Shown here: one piece after another, positions 13,810-26,081 of the stretch | How the letters are laid out: every line of letters begins with the position of its first letter | Numbering within the stretch: the stretch's first letter is position 1 | Source: Brasenia schreberi | Taxonomy: Eukaryota > Streptophyta > Magnoliopsida > Nymphaeales > Cabombaceae | Length of the DNA stretch: 64,000 nucleotides | NCBI GenBank assembly: GCA_036023115.1 | Contig: JAYKKT010000061.1 | Span: 15,998,501 to 16,062,500 of the forward strand | Direction of reading: 5' to 3' | Translations under genes and position numbers: made by a program | Notes under the pieces: generated by a model | The model's input: only the letters and a program-made list of their open reading frames with translations | What the model was told of the DNA's origin: nothing | Database searches by the model: none

Positions 13810-14718
13810 GTACGTTGTTTCATAGAGCTTCCTCACGATGTGAAGTTGAGGATGGGGATGATCAGTGATTAGTTTTCCAATACCTTACATTGCTCTACAA
13901 ATTTGGATGTCGAGTTTATTTCGTTTTCATTAGTTGTTTTTGTACATGATTAAATGGAAACATATTTTTAAAGATTATTGTACTTTTATATTAAGGAACG
14001 CTGAAGGGGGGGCTTGGTATGGGGTGGGGGGTAGTAAAAGGAAATATTGCAAGGGAATGGCAAGGCACTTTTCATTACAAACTATTGATAGAAAATACAG
14101 CAAAAATGGTGAAGGAATTGCGAGGGATTCATAAGAGATTTGCAAGGAATCTTACCATCGCTAAATCGCGATAAAATTCATGCAGTGGAAAGTATCCTTC
14201 GCAATTCCCTTGCTATTCTGTTTAATAAAAATTGCAACAAAATAAAGAGGAACTATTCCGTCACAATCGTTTCATATTCTTGTATTGATAGATACTTATG
14301 ATAAGATGTAATGTATGTCATATTTACTTTACTGATTAATTATGTCTATATATTTTTTATTTACTAAAACAAAATTAGCGAGGAATAGAGAGCGAGTTGC
14401 AAGGGAAATGTGCAAAGAAATAAAATAGCTATGGTGATGAGAGAGGGATCAACATCACATTCAAGAGGGAAATATAGCAACAGATTAACGGAATTTTCAT
14501 ACTAGCTTTACCATAGAACCAAATCTAAATCCTTGGAAACCAACAAGGAAGTAGTGAAGGATTACCAATGGAAGAGGGATGGGTTAATGAGGGAATATTT
14601 CCCCAATTAATTAGTGACCAAAAAACTAAGAAGGTAAAATCATGACAGCGCAATTGTGATAGAAAAGAAAAGGATAAAAGAGAGATTTTCCCTTGCCAAT
14701 TCCCTTATTCTTGTTATA

Positions 14719-15822
14719 AAATTAATACCAGATATATGTGTGTGTTTTCCAAAATAAGCACTCGACTGATTAAGGATATTACCCTGAGGAAATATCATTT
14801 AAATCTTGGTTGGCTTAATTTGTAATGGACCCAAGATTAATCATATAACTACTATCTGTTAAAGGAGATAGATATATCTGGTCAATTTTTTAACCACCTC
14901 TCTGGCACATTTTTCTTTCTAAAGTCGTAAGCTTTCTCTTTTAACCTTGCCTCTTGTAGAACATCAGCAAAAGCAACTTCAGCTATCCTGTTAAATCCTC
15001 AATCTTACGTTTATTTCTTTTGTGTTGCCACCTTCCTGCATATGTCAATGATTTAACTAAAGAATTGGACATTTTCTCAATCTTATTACATCAAACAATG
15101 CATCAATCATTGAGGGATTAGAGCTTCCTTATCAACACATAATGACTTTTTCAATTGATTAGCAAAAAATAATAGAACCCCAGTTGATGGGGCTTTGTCA
15201 CTGTTAGACGTGATGATTCTACAAAATGGATTGAAGGCTCAAATTAAATGATGTTGCAACCATGAGTTGTTAGTCAAGAGCTCCGTCCACAAGTGTCAAG
15301 CCAATCCATTTCTAGGGTAAAGTGTATTGTCGTGTAATTCAAAGTTAGGTTAGAAATATATACAATGAAAGATTGCTTTACGGACTAATAGCAGAGAAGT
15401 TGGTCACGACGACGGGGAGATTGGTCTAAGTGCAACTCGTATTCAAGCCACAGCATACTAAGCAATTGTAGCCTTCTAGGGTCTACTTGAAGATTGGCTG
15501 TCTAATGATTCCTCAAAAGAATAAGAGGATTAATCAAAGAATTAATTTGTACCCTTTTTCAAGTAAGAGCCCGCAAAGATTAAAAATGGAATTAGAATAA
15601 TGAACAAGTCTATCATCCTTTGTGATCGGTGGTGTAAACCACCAGTACCTTGATGGCCATAGGGAACCAACCAGTTTTGGTTCAAAAGGAATTATCCCAC
15701 AAAATAACTCTATCATTTATCAGGCTGACCCAAACTTATGTAATTGTTGATAAAAGTCCAACAACTTAATCATTTCGACATCTAAAACTATGATAGAAAA
15801 TTTTCTTGGTTAAGTTTGACTC
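14719..15822. other. Intergenic, nothing recognised
   Basis: Mixed AT-rich sequence without a supported gene. The 60-codon minus frame at 15534-15716 shows no family features. Confidence 0.4.
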
Positions 15823-16395
15823 TGTCGCACGCACCTAAGGGCCCCTGAGTTCATCAGCACCTAAGCATCTTTGAGCGCGAGTACCATGAACACACTGGCG
15901 CTATGCGCCATAACACTTTGTTCCTTTTTCTTCATTTGTTTGTGACTGGGTGTAAACTCCTCTTTACTTTTAGTACATGCATACCTCTGTAATATACACT
16001 TGCATTGTAATAGGACATGAATTAGGAGACCCGTATTATATTGAGACCCGATCCACATTGCAAGGATCATGCGAGCCTATAAATACCGCTCGTCCACACT
16101 TAAATTATCGGTTGGCAAATAACAGAAAGAGTGTTCCTCCTCCTCATGAGAGATCCTTCTTCTCCTCTTGAGTGGGGTGAGGTAGCTGAGCGGTAGTGCA
16201 ACCCGAGTGACCAAGAGAGAGCATTGCTCAATCACCTGAGTGAGGTAGAGTGAGGCGAGAAGAGAACCAAGCCCAATCCGCGTAGAACTACTCCTGTTGC
16301 AAACCTGAGTGTCTTGTTGAGTGGATTAGTGAGGAGTCCACTACATCATTGTCTTCTTGGCAGATCGTAAGCTTGTCGTTGAGAATCCGGTGACA
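15823..16395 (+). repeat. 5' LTR of the 15.8-19.1 kb element
   Basis: It begins TGTCGCACGC and ends GGTGACA, giving the TG...CA ends of plant LTRs, and is followed two bases later by the primer-binding site. It aligns with 18589-19135; shared blocks include 'gagacccgatccacattgca' and 'cccgagtgaccaagagagag'. A TATA-like 'tataaatac' lies at about 16079. Confidence 0.8.
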
Positions 16396-16397
16396 AT

Positions 16398-16409
16398 TAA
16401 TATTAGAGC
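16398..16409 (+). other. Degenerate primer-binding site (tRNA-iMet type)
   Basis: TAATATTAGAGC differs at three positions from TGGTATCAGAGC, the site complementary to the 3' end of initiator tRNA-Met used by many plant LTR retrotransposons. It lies two bases after the LTR end, the expected position. Confidence 0.6.
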
Positions 16410-17486
16410 GCAGAGGTTCTGGTGGCAGCAAGTGGTAGAACATCCATCTGCTATCGTCAGAACTGATTCACGATGCAGTTCGTGATTCTGTCAATATCTG
16501 ATTCGATTTTGCGAGGTATTCTTCTGGATCTGACTCGATCTGGTTTCTTCAACTAAGAGAGAAAGTTGAAACTTGATCAATTCATAGATCGAAGTGTGTT
16601 TCGATCATCGGAAGTCGATCCAGTGTCTTACAACACATATCGGTTGAAGTTGGGTGGAATCAGTAAATTCTGTGGTAGATTTCTGTAGTTTTGTAGAAAC
16701 CGATCAATCGGGTGGATGGATCCGAGTTCTTCCTTCTTGTTAGACGCAGATCTGTTGATATGTGTTAGATCAACACCCATTCAAGGTGAATTAGTGTTGG
16801 ATGTGAAGTATGAAGTGCCTAAGTTGGGGAAATCAAAGTGTCAACTATCAATTGTTTCGTTTGTACAAAGTCTACGAAGTGGAAATTGTGTAAGTTGATC
16901 ATCGGTTGTGCGAATGATCAGGATCACTTTGATTAGTTGATCAAGTGTTGTGTTGATCCCTATTTGATTGGAAATTACGTTCAAACAAGGGGAAACGCTA
17001 CCAACATTTCGACAGAATTTCGATGAATTGAACATAATGAAACTTAGTGGTAAAACGAGTTACATTGTTGTAATTGTGATGACTCAACAGTGTTGTTCGA
17101 TTGAGTGATTTGGGAAGTGAAGGTCGAAGGGGAGCGTACTAAGGACCAACCACAACAGAAGTATTTCAGTTCAGTTGCTTAATTGAGCAGCACAATTGAA
17201 TGATAAGCAATAACATTCTTCTGCAGTGAAACACATTAAAGTTGAGTTGTCGATCACCATCTGTTTGGTGAATTTCTGCTGAATTGGACAACAATTCCAA
17301 TTCCACAATTGAGTGATTGCGTTCTTTGGCTCAAGTGAAACTTTTGTTGCAGTAGTGTTTGTTGTGTTTGTTGATGGCAAAGGGCAAGAGAACAGTTGTT
17401 GCATTTGCGATTGAAGAAGTGGTTTGCTGTAGCTCAAGTGGCGATCATTCACTTATGTAGATCAAGCAACAGCTTACTGCAATGAG

Positions 17487-18450
17487 ATGAAAAATGAGCA
17501 AACTGCGCAGCAAGCTCGTGCAACATTGGAACACTTGGAAACTGAACTACGAGTACTGAAAGTGCGTAGCAATCCGAGGTCAGCGAGCGACCCAACCGTA
17601 CCCTCTACCACCCAACAGAATGTTCCTACTGTTGCAGTTTCGGTGGAGCAGAGCTCGACCAGATCTTCACACAAATTTTTTAATTAGGATCCAAAACCTT
17701 TCGAAGCGAATAGAGTCCAGAAATCGTTTGAAAAAGTTTTGTGGGATTTGGAAGATTTTCATGCCACAAAGATTCCTAATGATGAAATGATAAGTGTACC
17801 TGTAATGTTTCTCACCGGTGATGCCATGCTATGGTGGTGCACGATGCTGATAGCCAGGAGAGAGCAGGGGATAACTCCGACCTCTGTTGGTCTCGATTGA
17901 AGGCCAAATTGCAACAACAATTCACTACTACCTACTGCAATCGGAAGGCAAGAGAACAGTTGAAATTGCTGAAGCATATAGGCACATTGCATGAATATGT
18001 TCATCGGTTTAGTACTCTCTTCTTGGAGGTCCACGATATGAGAGACCGACAAGATATGTAGTAATTAAGAAGGTCTTCAAGTCGGGCACAAACGGAATTT
18101 GGAAGGAGGAACCCAACGGATGTTTTTGAGGCCATGGCAGCCATGGAGAGTTTCATGGACCTCTGAACAGCCAAGGTGAGATTTGGTGATGGTTCAGACA
18201 AAGCAAGGAGCCTAGATCTTCTAGTAAGGCTGATGGAAATTGGAAGAAATGGAAGGGCAAGAAGAGGTCCGAAGGTGGTAAAGGCCACCAACTCCAACAA
18301 CCGAAGCCTCCCACTAGTGGAATTGGTGCGAATTCCACTTCTAGACGCAAGGGATCCACAAGTGCCACTTTTGGTGGGGAGCGAGTGTAGGGATCATGCT
18401 TTATCTATAACTGTCCTCATCAGATGTAGTTCTGCCCAAAGCCAGTGAAA
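17487..18450 (+). pseudogene. Broken Ty3/gypsy gag
   Basis: The frame opens with a coiled-coil-like segment (17487-17684), meets an in-frame stop (tag, 17685-17687), and continues from 17688 with the Retrotrans_gag fold. Landmarks are a DPKPFEANRVQKSF start, a WDLEDF helix and FLTGDAMLWW. A frameshift follows near 17860. The domain resumes in another frame with LKAKLQQQFTTTY, then the EYVHRFSTLFLEV helix up to 18061. Near 18395 a zinc-knuckle remnant (CFIYNCPH) has Tyr where the second Cys is expected. It would have encoded the capsid protein of the retroelement. It is dead through at least one stop and one frameshift. Confidence 0.8.
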
Positions 18451-18588
18451 CTTGCATCTATCCTAGCAGATGGTACTTCACGGCATTCCAAGGAATAGTC
18501 ATGGAGTTCCTAGGGCACTAGACTCGCACAGTGTGAGAATGAAGACCGAATGGGGTGGAGGGCAAGCACCGAATCAGTTAGGGAGAAT

Positions 18589-19135
18589 TGCCACACGCCC
18601 GAGTGCCTCTGAGTTTGTCTGCACCTGTGCCTCTTTGAGTGTGCGTATCGTATGCATACCGGCGCATGACACTTTGTTCCTTTCCTCTCATTTCCTTGTC
18701 ACGGGATATAAACCCCTCTTTACCTTCAGCACATGCATACCTGTATATAGGCTTGCAATGTAATAGGACTTAGGTCATGGGACCCACATTACATTGAGAC
18801 CCGATCCACATTGCATGGATCATGCGAGCCTACAAATACTGCTCGTCCACGCTGGTAGTGTTTGGTTGATAACAAAAAGAGTGTTCCTCTTCTTGAGAGA
18901 TACTTCTCCTCTTGGGTGAAGCAGTTTAGTGAAAGTGCAACCCGAGTGACCAAGAGAGAGCGTCGCTCAATCACCCAAGTGAGGTGGAGTGAGGCGAGAA
19001 GGGAACTAAGCCTGATATGCATAAAACTCCTCCTGGTGCAGATGCAAGTGTCCTGCTGAGTGGATTAGCCAGGAGTCCATTGCATCATCGTCTCCTTGGC
19101 GGATCGTCTTCATCGTAAGCTTGCTGTTTCTTTTA
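18589..19135 (+). repeat. 3' LTR of the 15.8-19.1 kb element
   Basis: It begins TGCCACACGC and matches the 5' LTR up to about 'gtaagcttg', where the last ~15 bp of the 5' LTR have no counterpart, so the end is approximate. Neither LTR copy contains a long reading frame. Confidence 0.75.
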
Positions 19136-19348
19136 TGTAGCTTGCGCCGACGACCCGTTTGATAGGTCATTTCTATCGTCCTGGCAAACTAAAGTGCATT
19201 CCGCATGTTGCCCACACTCTAGCAGTTAAGTACTGTTAAGAAAATATAAGAATCATTTAATTAATGTAGTACGTAGGCCTGATACTCCGGCTTATGTATA
19301 TTGTAATCGATAATCTTTTTATTAAAGACCGGTCGATGTGCAAGTTGA

Positions 19349-19440
19349 GTTTCTTCCTGTCCGTCGTGTCCAGGTACAATTGGAAAAATGGAAAGTTTCT
19401 TCCTGTCCGTCGTGTCCAGGTACAATTGGAAAAATGGAAA
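19349..19440 (+). repeat. Perfect 46-bp tandem duplication
   Basis: The unit starting 'gtttcttcctgtccgtcgtg' occupies 19349-19394 and is repeated without a mismatch at 19395-19440. Exact identity suggests a recent duplication. Confidence 0.95.
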
Positions 19441-19880
19441 AGGTACATAAAAATCATTACGAGAAGCCATTCTATGTCGGTCTTTTCTTTGTTTCAAAAA
19501 GCAGTCAATCAAGTGCAGTTGGTCAACACCCCAAACAATACTCATCACACACACAACAATATATAATATATTATATATATCCTTTTGATATCCACAATAA
19601 CCTTTTCTAGACATCTTAAACAATTCTAAGTATATAGTATGAAATAACGTACCAAAAGAATTATAAATCATATTCTTCATGAAACACAAAATGAAACAAG
19701 TTCTGGAAAGAGTATGTGGCTAACTACAAGATACTTGAGATTACTTGGATATTTCTAATTGCAAGAATACACTATACAACCTGACATATGTGAATCCCTA
19801 GAGAACAGAGAACATTCATGCATAACAGTGTATGCAGCCTTTCAACAGATCGGTTCACTCAAAAATCTTCGGACGGGACT

Positions 19881-19882
<2 letters not shown>

Positions 19883-19926
<44 letters not shown>
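19883..19926. repeat. (AT)n microsatellite
   Basis: About 44 bp of uninterrupted AT dinucleotides. Confidence 0.95.
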
Positions 19927-19928
<2 letters not shown>

Positions 19929-22192
19929 TTCTAATTTCATTTTGTGAACATTCGGTGGATGTAGAGGGCCTTTTAAAAGGTTAAATCAGTGTAGCAAAAT
20001 AACCCTACCTTGAACCCAGACTTTTTTTTATCTTATTATATGCCGCCTGAGGTGGGGCACCTTCCTTGTGCTTTCAATGCACACATTATTCTTTGCCTTA
20101 GCACCAGCAGCATGATGTACGGATCCAGCGACTTCTGAAGTTGGTCACCGGATCCAATTGATCAGCCAAAATAGGTACAGTGTCATGCCTTGATATGGAC
20201 TTGGTTCTCCATGTCTAATTTTCAAAATGAGAACGACTTTTCAAATGTGAAAAGAAAATTTGAATATGTCAAGCCGGTCTTTTATCAGTAATCACCCACT
20301 AATCATGGATGCTTCAAGAAAGGCACCGAGCCTCATTTGTTGATGTCCGCACTGTAACTTATCGTTGTGGAACTTGTAAAGCACGGTGCTTTTTGTGTCT
20401 ATCAGGGTTCGTAGAACATGGGCTAGTAACGAACAAATTTCGTGCTTATAAACCGTTGAGATAGGCCTTATCCTAGTTTTCTTCACTGAATCAGCCTTGA
20501 CTAGGATGGTTATGCAATATCATAGTTCCTGAAATTAGCAACATCTAGTTGCATCTGAAATGATGTAGCAATAACTGGAGAGAATTAAATGACTCAAGTT
20601 TGTTTTGACAAAATCTGATCTTGTATACGCAATCAGCATTGTCCATTTGTTAGAAATACATAATATAGTTTTCATTAAACAAGGGTAGCGCATGTGCAAG
20701 GCCAAATCAGGTAATCTCCTTAGCCCCCCGATTCTAAACTACTTACAGTACCAAATTATGAATTTCAGAATTTTTTAGACACTAATAACATATAATTTCG
20801 TAAGCCTCGAATTTTTACGCTAGACTTGTATACCCAACCTTGTCAAAATCTTTAAAAGCTTAGGACTCAAACTTGTGTTGAGACTCTCCTGGATGAAACT
20901 TATTTTATTATAAACGGGAGGCTTTTTCAGTTGTTTAGATTGGAGGGCTGTGAGTTTTCTTTTCACAACGAAAGGGCAGTAAGAAAGAGAATAGTTTGTA
21001 AAGAGTACTGAATGCATTAAGAACACAGAACAATAAATAGACTTAATGGCAAGTGTTGCATAGTAAAACCGACAAGTGTTAATGATGGCCCGAGAAAAGA
21101 GATTTTGATGTGGATCTGTGATCACTCGGAGAAATATTAAATCAATGATGAGATTATCAGAGAAAGTCTAAGTTGGTATATTACCAATGAAAAATAAAAT
21201 GAGAAATTTTTTGAAGAGGAGGCTTCATTGAGCTTCTGTAAAAAGACAGTAGCTATTAAGCGTTTTAAAGATATAACATGATCTTCCTTTATGTTTAGTT
21301 GAATACTAATATTATGCAAGGTGTATAAACCCGATTGGCTATTGACGTGTTTTGCCTAGAGTTCATAGATGTTCTTTCATCCAAATCATAACTTTGTCGA
21401 TGAATTTTAGAGGATGACACATGTATAAGCTGGATCATGAACACACGGTACATGTACCAGAAAAAAAAAAAATTTGGAAGAAACCACAAACGAACCAAAA
21501 CCAACATTAATGACGCGGAAAAAGTTGGCCGTGTGAATCGAGTCAAACCTAACAAAGGGTCCAGTTGGTTGTAGCTACACCACCCACTTCGAGCGTGTTT
21601 TGATATTCTAAGTTATTTAAACATGACGTGAGTGCATGCGTACAAGAGAACATAGACATGCAAAAATATCAGAATTTTTTATTTCCTTTTAAAATAATTT
21701 CTACAAGTGAATTCGAATTTATCTACGTAACTATAAGAAATAGATCAATATTGAACTAATAAATTGCGTGCTATGGCCCCAATGACAAGCGCATTAGGTA
21801 TAAAACCAAATGAAAATTTTGATGCACGTTGAATAGATAGAATGTTAGGGGTTGTTTACCTTATTACTGGCTGGAAAAAAATGGACACATTAGTTTACAA
21901 ATTTGACACTGCGCCCCCGCATCAACGATGCCGCATTCCCATAACGAAACAAAAACAAATGGGTAATCAAATCGGAGATGAAGACACGAGTCCTTGGAGT
22001 GAAAGAAAAGAGAAGTGCCAGTGTTGCTTTAATGAAGAGAACTTCAGTGAGTAATGAGTTAACATTAAATTATGTGCTATTTTATGTTCCATAGGTAACA
22101 AGGAGCAGAAATCTGTCCTAGCTGTAGAAATCAAGGGCAGTGCGATTCACTTGTTCATACCAAAATGGCCCGATGTAGTGAAGCATGTGGCT

Positions 22193-22200
22193 TATAAATA
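22193..22200 (+). promoter_or_regulatory. TATA box of the peroxidase relic
   Basis: TATAAATA followed by GGGACC, about 96 bp upstream of the ATG at 22296. That distance gives a normal-length leader. The context (AAATAGGGA) resembles the TATA region of the intact peroxidase at 53.69 kb. Confidence 0.6.
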
Positions 22201-22295
22201 GGGACCTTGCACGGTCGGACCCTTGCTCCCTCACAACACTTCTTTTACCTTCAAAAGTAAACATAAGCACAACCTTTACTTATAGCATCAAGAAG

Positions 22296-22445
22296 ATGGC
22301 ATCTTCCTCTGCCGTAACATTGTCCTTTTGTACTGTGGCCCTTCTCCTTCGGTTGTCTGGGCAACTCACTCCGGACTACTACGCAGAGCCTTGCCCTGGC
22401 GTCTTTCAATGTGAACCACGATATTCCTCACAAATCCGTTGCTAG
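22296..22445 (+). pseudogene. Class III peroxidase, orphan first exon
   Basis: From the ATG at 22296 the frame reads a start like MASSSAVTLSF, a hydrophobic signal-peptide core, and then QLTPDYYAEPCPGVF. This is the mature N-terminus of a secretory peroxidase, with an N-terminal Gln and the first disulphide Cys in the CP motif. After residue ~37 the similarity is lost and the frame ends at 22445 (49 codons); a normal first exon carries about 70 codons and ends at FHDCFVN. The +1 frame stays open to a gtataaag donor-like site near 22485 at roughly the expected distance, which suggests frameshift plus decay. No GCDAS, proximal-His or C-terminal exon was found downstream to 24 kb. An in-frame upstream ATG at 22185 precedes the TATA box and is not used. 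A very short secreted peptide is possible but unlikely. Confidence 0.75.
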
Positions 22446-24069
22446 TTCCGTGGCATTTCTGTCATTCTTCCCTGTCTACTCTCTCTGTGTATAAAGAAAT
22501 TTTCAATATTCAACAAGAACCTAGCAAACCTTGCGTTTTAAATATTAAATGCAATTACAAATACAACAAGACCCTGCCTCGTTAACATTCACATCATTCA
22601 ATTTACGCAATTAGTTCACACACTAAAGACTATGACAAAATAATATCGAACAAAAATAAGTTATTGTGAAGCATGTGCATGATCAACTTCTAACACTGAA
22701 TGTAGTCACTTCTAATAAGTCGCTATCCATTAAGAATGCTAACTAAAAATGCTATGAATCCTCAAACATGCCTATAAGGCATTAGAAACCATACGGATTT
22801 TAAAAAATCATAATAATAGAATCTTGAAATAAGAATTTTCATATAATAGATTTTTCAAATAACATTTGCACGATCTTGAAATAACATAATTTATACATTC
22901 ACAAGTAACAGGAACCATCTAATAAAAAATTTCCACCTCAAAGCAAAAGTTATCAGCATATTAATGCAGAGTATGGATGCACATGTTTAATAATGACAGC
23001 AAAAGCAGGGAAACATGATTAACTTCTTTGATAACAAATCACATCCACATTGTTATCAATTGCAGCATAATAAGATCAAGATCCAGGGGCAATGTGAAAT
23101 GACAAAAATTCACGTAGCTAATATTTTCATCAAAAGAATGTTCACGGCGGGCCGTTAGTTTTTAACGATAGCCTTAAACACTTTAGGGTACCTGGTAACC
23201 AGATTATGGAACATTTGACTCTAAATACTTTTATTTTTAAGCTTTGAGTCTTTTCAGACTAAGATGGTTTTGCGAGGCCTTTAGTTTTTCTACAACATAA
23301 AGACAATAGAAGTTGATTCTCCGATCCAAAAGAAAATGTGTCCCTCATTGATTGGACTTAAGATATTCCTAAATGAGACTGTAAATCCAATATGTATCAT
23401 TCAAATACTCTAGTTGCATGGCTCGTTAGTTGAAAGGCGATCAAGTGAAAGACACGAGCAAAGCCTATACATGCCAATTTGATAAGGATTTGGCCTATTT
23501 TTTATGTTGTGTTCTTTCATACATCAAAGACACAGGCAAACAACAACTAGCAGTTACTCAACTACAACTTTTTGTGATGAATGTTTTGTACAGAGCAAAA
23601 AGATGTCATTCTTAAAGAATAACAAGCAAAACAACCAAAAGTAGGAGATGGATATGCGTGACGTGGGTAATTTTGAGGCGGTAGCTACATTCTGTCCCAG
23701 AGATGAAAGTTGCAATACATAACTAAAGATATTTTGGAAAAGAATGTTCTTGGAAGTCGAGTTTATCCTCTAAGTGATTGATCAATTCGATATGCTAGAT
23801 TAATGGAAAAGAAATAAAAGAAAAGTTTTACTTCCAAGGAAATAGACCAAGCTGAACACATTATTTGATTTCAATAGCCAAAGAATATTGTTCGTTGCTC
23901 TTTATAGTAACAGTTGTACTCATAATCCTCCTACCAAAACCAAGTACTGTTCTGCAGTTTTGTGTAATTCTTGTCTCTGCATTTACAAGGATATGAATTT
24001 ACAGTTTTAAGCACTTTGTCCGTTAAAAATCTAAGTCAACCTCTTCCAATAGGCTGACATGGATGCTTA
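22446..24069. other. Intergenic; no later peroxidase exons
   Basis: I searched by eye for exons 2-4 of a peroxidase on this strand and found none. The DNA is AT-rich and stop-filled. The 61-codon frame at 23430-23615 has no recognised features. Confidence 0.45.
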
Positions 24070-25985
24070 AGAATAGATATCAACACCTAAAATTTTTTTA
24101 GAAAATATGTTCTTAAAAATTGATTGCAAAAGGTTAATTTCAAGACATATGAGATGAGGTCCCGAGTCTTGACTTTTGTCAAAATTGGAGCTCACATGAA
24201 AAAGAAATAGATTATTTTTAGAAGGGAGGAATACAAAAACATGGAATTTCAAAGACTTATGGCTCTAAATGACAAAGCATGCTTTATCAAAAATTTATTT
24301 TATGAAATGAGTCCCATGGCTGACATCTTACCCCTCCGTAGGTATTTCTAATCTTAAATAAGTTTAGTTTAAAAATTCCTGGTTCAGTTATACCTATTTT
24401 TATCCACAAAAATCCTATTGAGTCAAAATCAAACTTGCTATTATTTTATTTGTGCATGAGATTTTTTATTAAAAGAAAAATTATTTATATTTAATATTAA
24501 ATATAGGCTGGTTTTTATATTTTTTGTATATAAGAATTTCTAAACTTAAATGCACATAAAGTTTATGTACACATGGGGCATCAATTGAGGCTTTATTTAC
24601 AACAGTAATGATTTCAATACATATATATAGGGAGATAGTTTTTTCAACATAGAAATGTACGAGGGAAGTCTAACAATTCATAGAAGACACTTGTAATGCT
24701 CTCCTTTTACTCTTATCACTATCATTTTGCCAAATAGCTCTATATTTATATTTATTTTCAAAAAAAGACAAACAAGATCTTTTATTTAAACAACTTATTA
24801 TATATTTACATAGATCGCTCAAGCATTGACTCAGTTAATCTTATATTTGAACCTAGTCTAAGTGACCCAAGCTCATTTAATCCGCATTTGTTCTAGCTAA
24901 CCCATGTGTATGGTTTTGAAAATTGATTTGAGTTAATTCCCTAGTCAAGCATTATATTAAAAATTTAATTTAGAGCCAAACCAAGCCTATCTTAGCCATA
25001 GGTCAACTCATCTCATTGAAATGTGCTCCATATCAAGCCACAATGGATTGTTCCACTTTGATGATTTAAGACCAATAATTATCAAGCTTCATTAAGGTTT
25101 TAAGTCACGATAAGCATTGAAATTGTGATCGTTCCAAAGCCATCCAAACCATGACCGATGTAAGCTACCTAAGGAGCCTCCAAGCCATGTGGGAGTCAAT
25201 CGAGCAGTCACATCAAGCCAAAATAGACACCACTTAGCCACATATGGTTTTAAAATCAAAGAAAAATGTATTTTAAAGCTTTAAAGTCTTATCTTTTGGC
25301 TTTGTTATAGATTTTGTGGAGATCAAATCTAGTTCTATTCTTATCTCTCAGGAGCTCGATCCCGCCTCCCATTGTATCCATCTCTCAATTGCCTAAGTGC
25401 TGTAATACATCAATCAAGTGACGTTTTCTTCTCTTTCGTATAATTAGTGTATGTGTGCTGCTCAAGGGGTGATCTGCCAAGGCAACTTGCTGCTACCACC
25501 ACTCAAGGACCGGTTGCTCATCAAGGGAAGTTCAAAAGAGAAAACCGTCCAGCCTCCTTGGTCAAAACTCGTGAGTTCAACTTTCTTTGGGTTTATATAA
25601 TTTTTCATCAAGTCCTCTTAGTGCCTCCTCTCAGGATTTTTAAGGTGTTAAACCCATAACTGTTTGTCTGAACAGCTCTCTCTTCCTGATATTTTTTTTT
25701 GCTATAGGCATCCATTGAATTCCTGGTCTGGTTATGTATACTAGGTTTCGTCACCCATTCACTCCCTTAGAACCTTATTACTTTACGCTTAGGCCCAGCT
25801 TATAGCTTCATAGTGGCTGCTACGTTATATGTGATGCATTTTCAGCATGGTTTTAACATCATATAGATATAACACGTATATTAGATTAGTATTTTTCATT
25901 AGGTACAATCAGCATCAATATAATTTAGTATATAGATTTATTTTGGCACACTTAGATTTTATTCGAGCACTTAGTATTATTTCAC
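24070..25985. repeat. Long direct repeat, left copy (LTR-like)
   Basis: It aligns over nearly its whole length with 34925-37605 in the same orientation. Shared blocks occur near 24130/34985, 24540/35400, 24840/35700, 25000/35860, 25180/36010, 25450/36290 and 25850/37310. About 0.8 kb present in the right copy (roughly 36500-37300) is missing here. The two copies flank gypsy gag and protease remains, so they may be LTRs of that element. Clear TG...CA ends are not visible, so the LTR reading is inference. There is no coding capacity. Confidence 0.65.
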
Positions 25986-26081
25986 CATATCACTTCTTAA
26001 CTCTTGATTAAAATCTGGTTCCCTGAAAATATAGTGACAACCATCATCATTTTGTTCTTCGCTCCCTTGCATATTTTCATT

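Larger units (their letters stand above)
10328..14718. mobile_element. Candidate non-autonomous CACTA element
   Basis: The left end reads CACTACAAGA (10328-10337). The right end, read on the other strand, is TATAACAAGA, matching at 7 of 10 positions. Both ends carry several copies of a CCCTTGCTATTCC-like motif and its complement: 10377, 10427, then 14046, 14211, 14394 and 14690. An inverted pair of longer blocks built on 'ttgttggtt(a/t)cca' lies at about 10490 and 14540. Such subterminal repetition is typical of CACTA (En/Spm) elements. No transposase is seen inside. I did not find a matching 3-bp target duplication, so the exact ends are uncertain. Confidence 0.4.
15823..19135 (+). mobile_element. 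Ty3/gypsy-derived LTR element lacking pol
   Basis: Two direct repeats of about 550-570 bp (15823-16395 and 18589 to about 19135) bracket an internal region of about 2.2 kb. A tRNA-iMet-type primer site follows the first repeat, and an A/G-rich run (ttagggagaat) precedes the second. The only coding remains are a frame-broken gag of Ty3/gypsy type; protease, reverse transcriptase, RNase H and integrase are absent. It could have moved only with proteins supplied by another element. The LTRs differ at many positions, so the insertion is old. No target duplication was identified. Confidence 0.8.
19136..22180. other. Intergenic, AT-rich with short repeats
   Basis: No gene is supported. A perfect 46-bp tandem duplication and an (AT)n tract occur in its first part. 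The open frames at 19261-19689 run through these duplications and have no protein resemblance. The remainder to the peroxidase relic is unassigned. Confidence 0.4.

Noticed and set aside
19261..19689. 142-codon minus-strand open frame
   Set aside because: It runs through the 46-bp tandem duplication (46 is not a multiple of 3, so the frame changes between units) and shows no family features.
22185..22295. Upstream in-frame ATG of the peroxidase relic
   Set aside because: It lies before the TATA box at 22193 and would place 37 residues ahead of a clear signal peptide.
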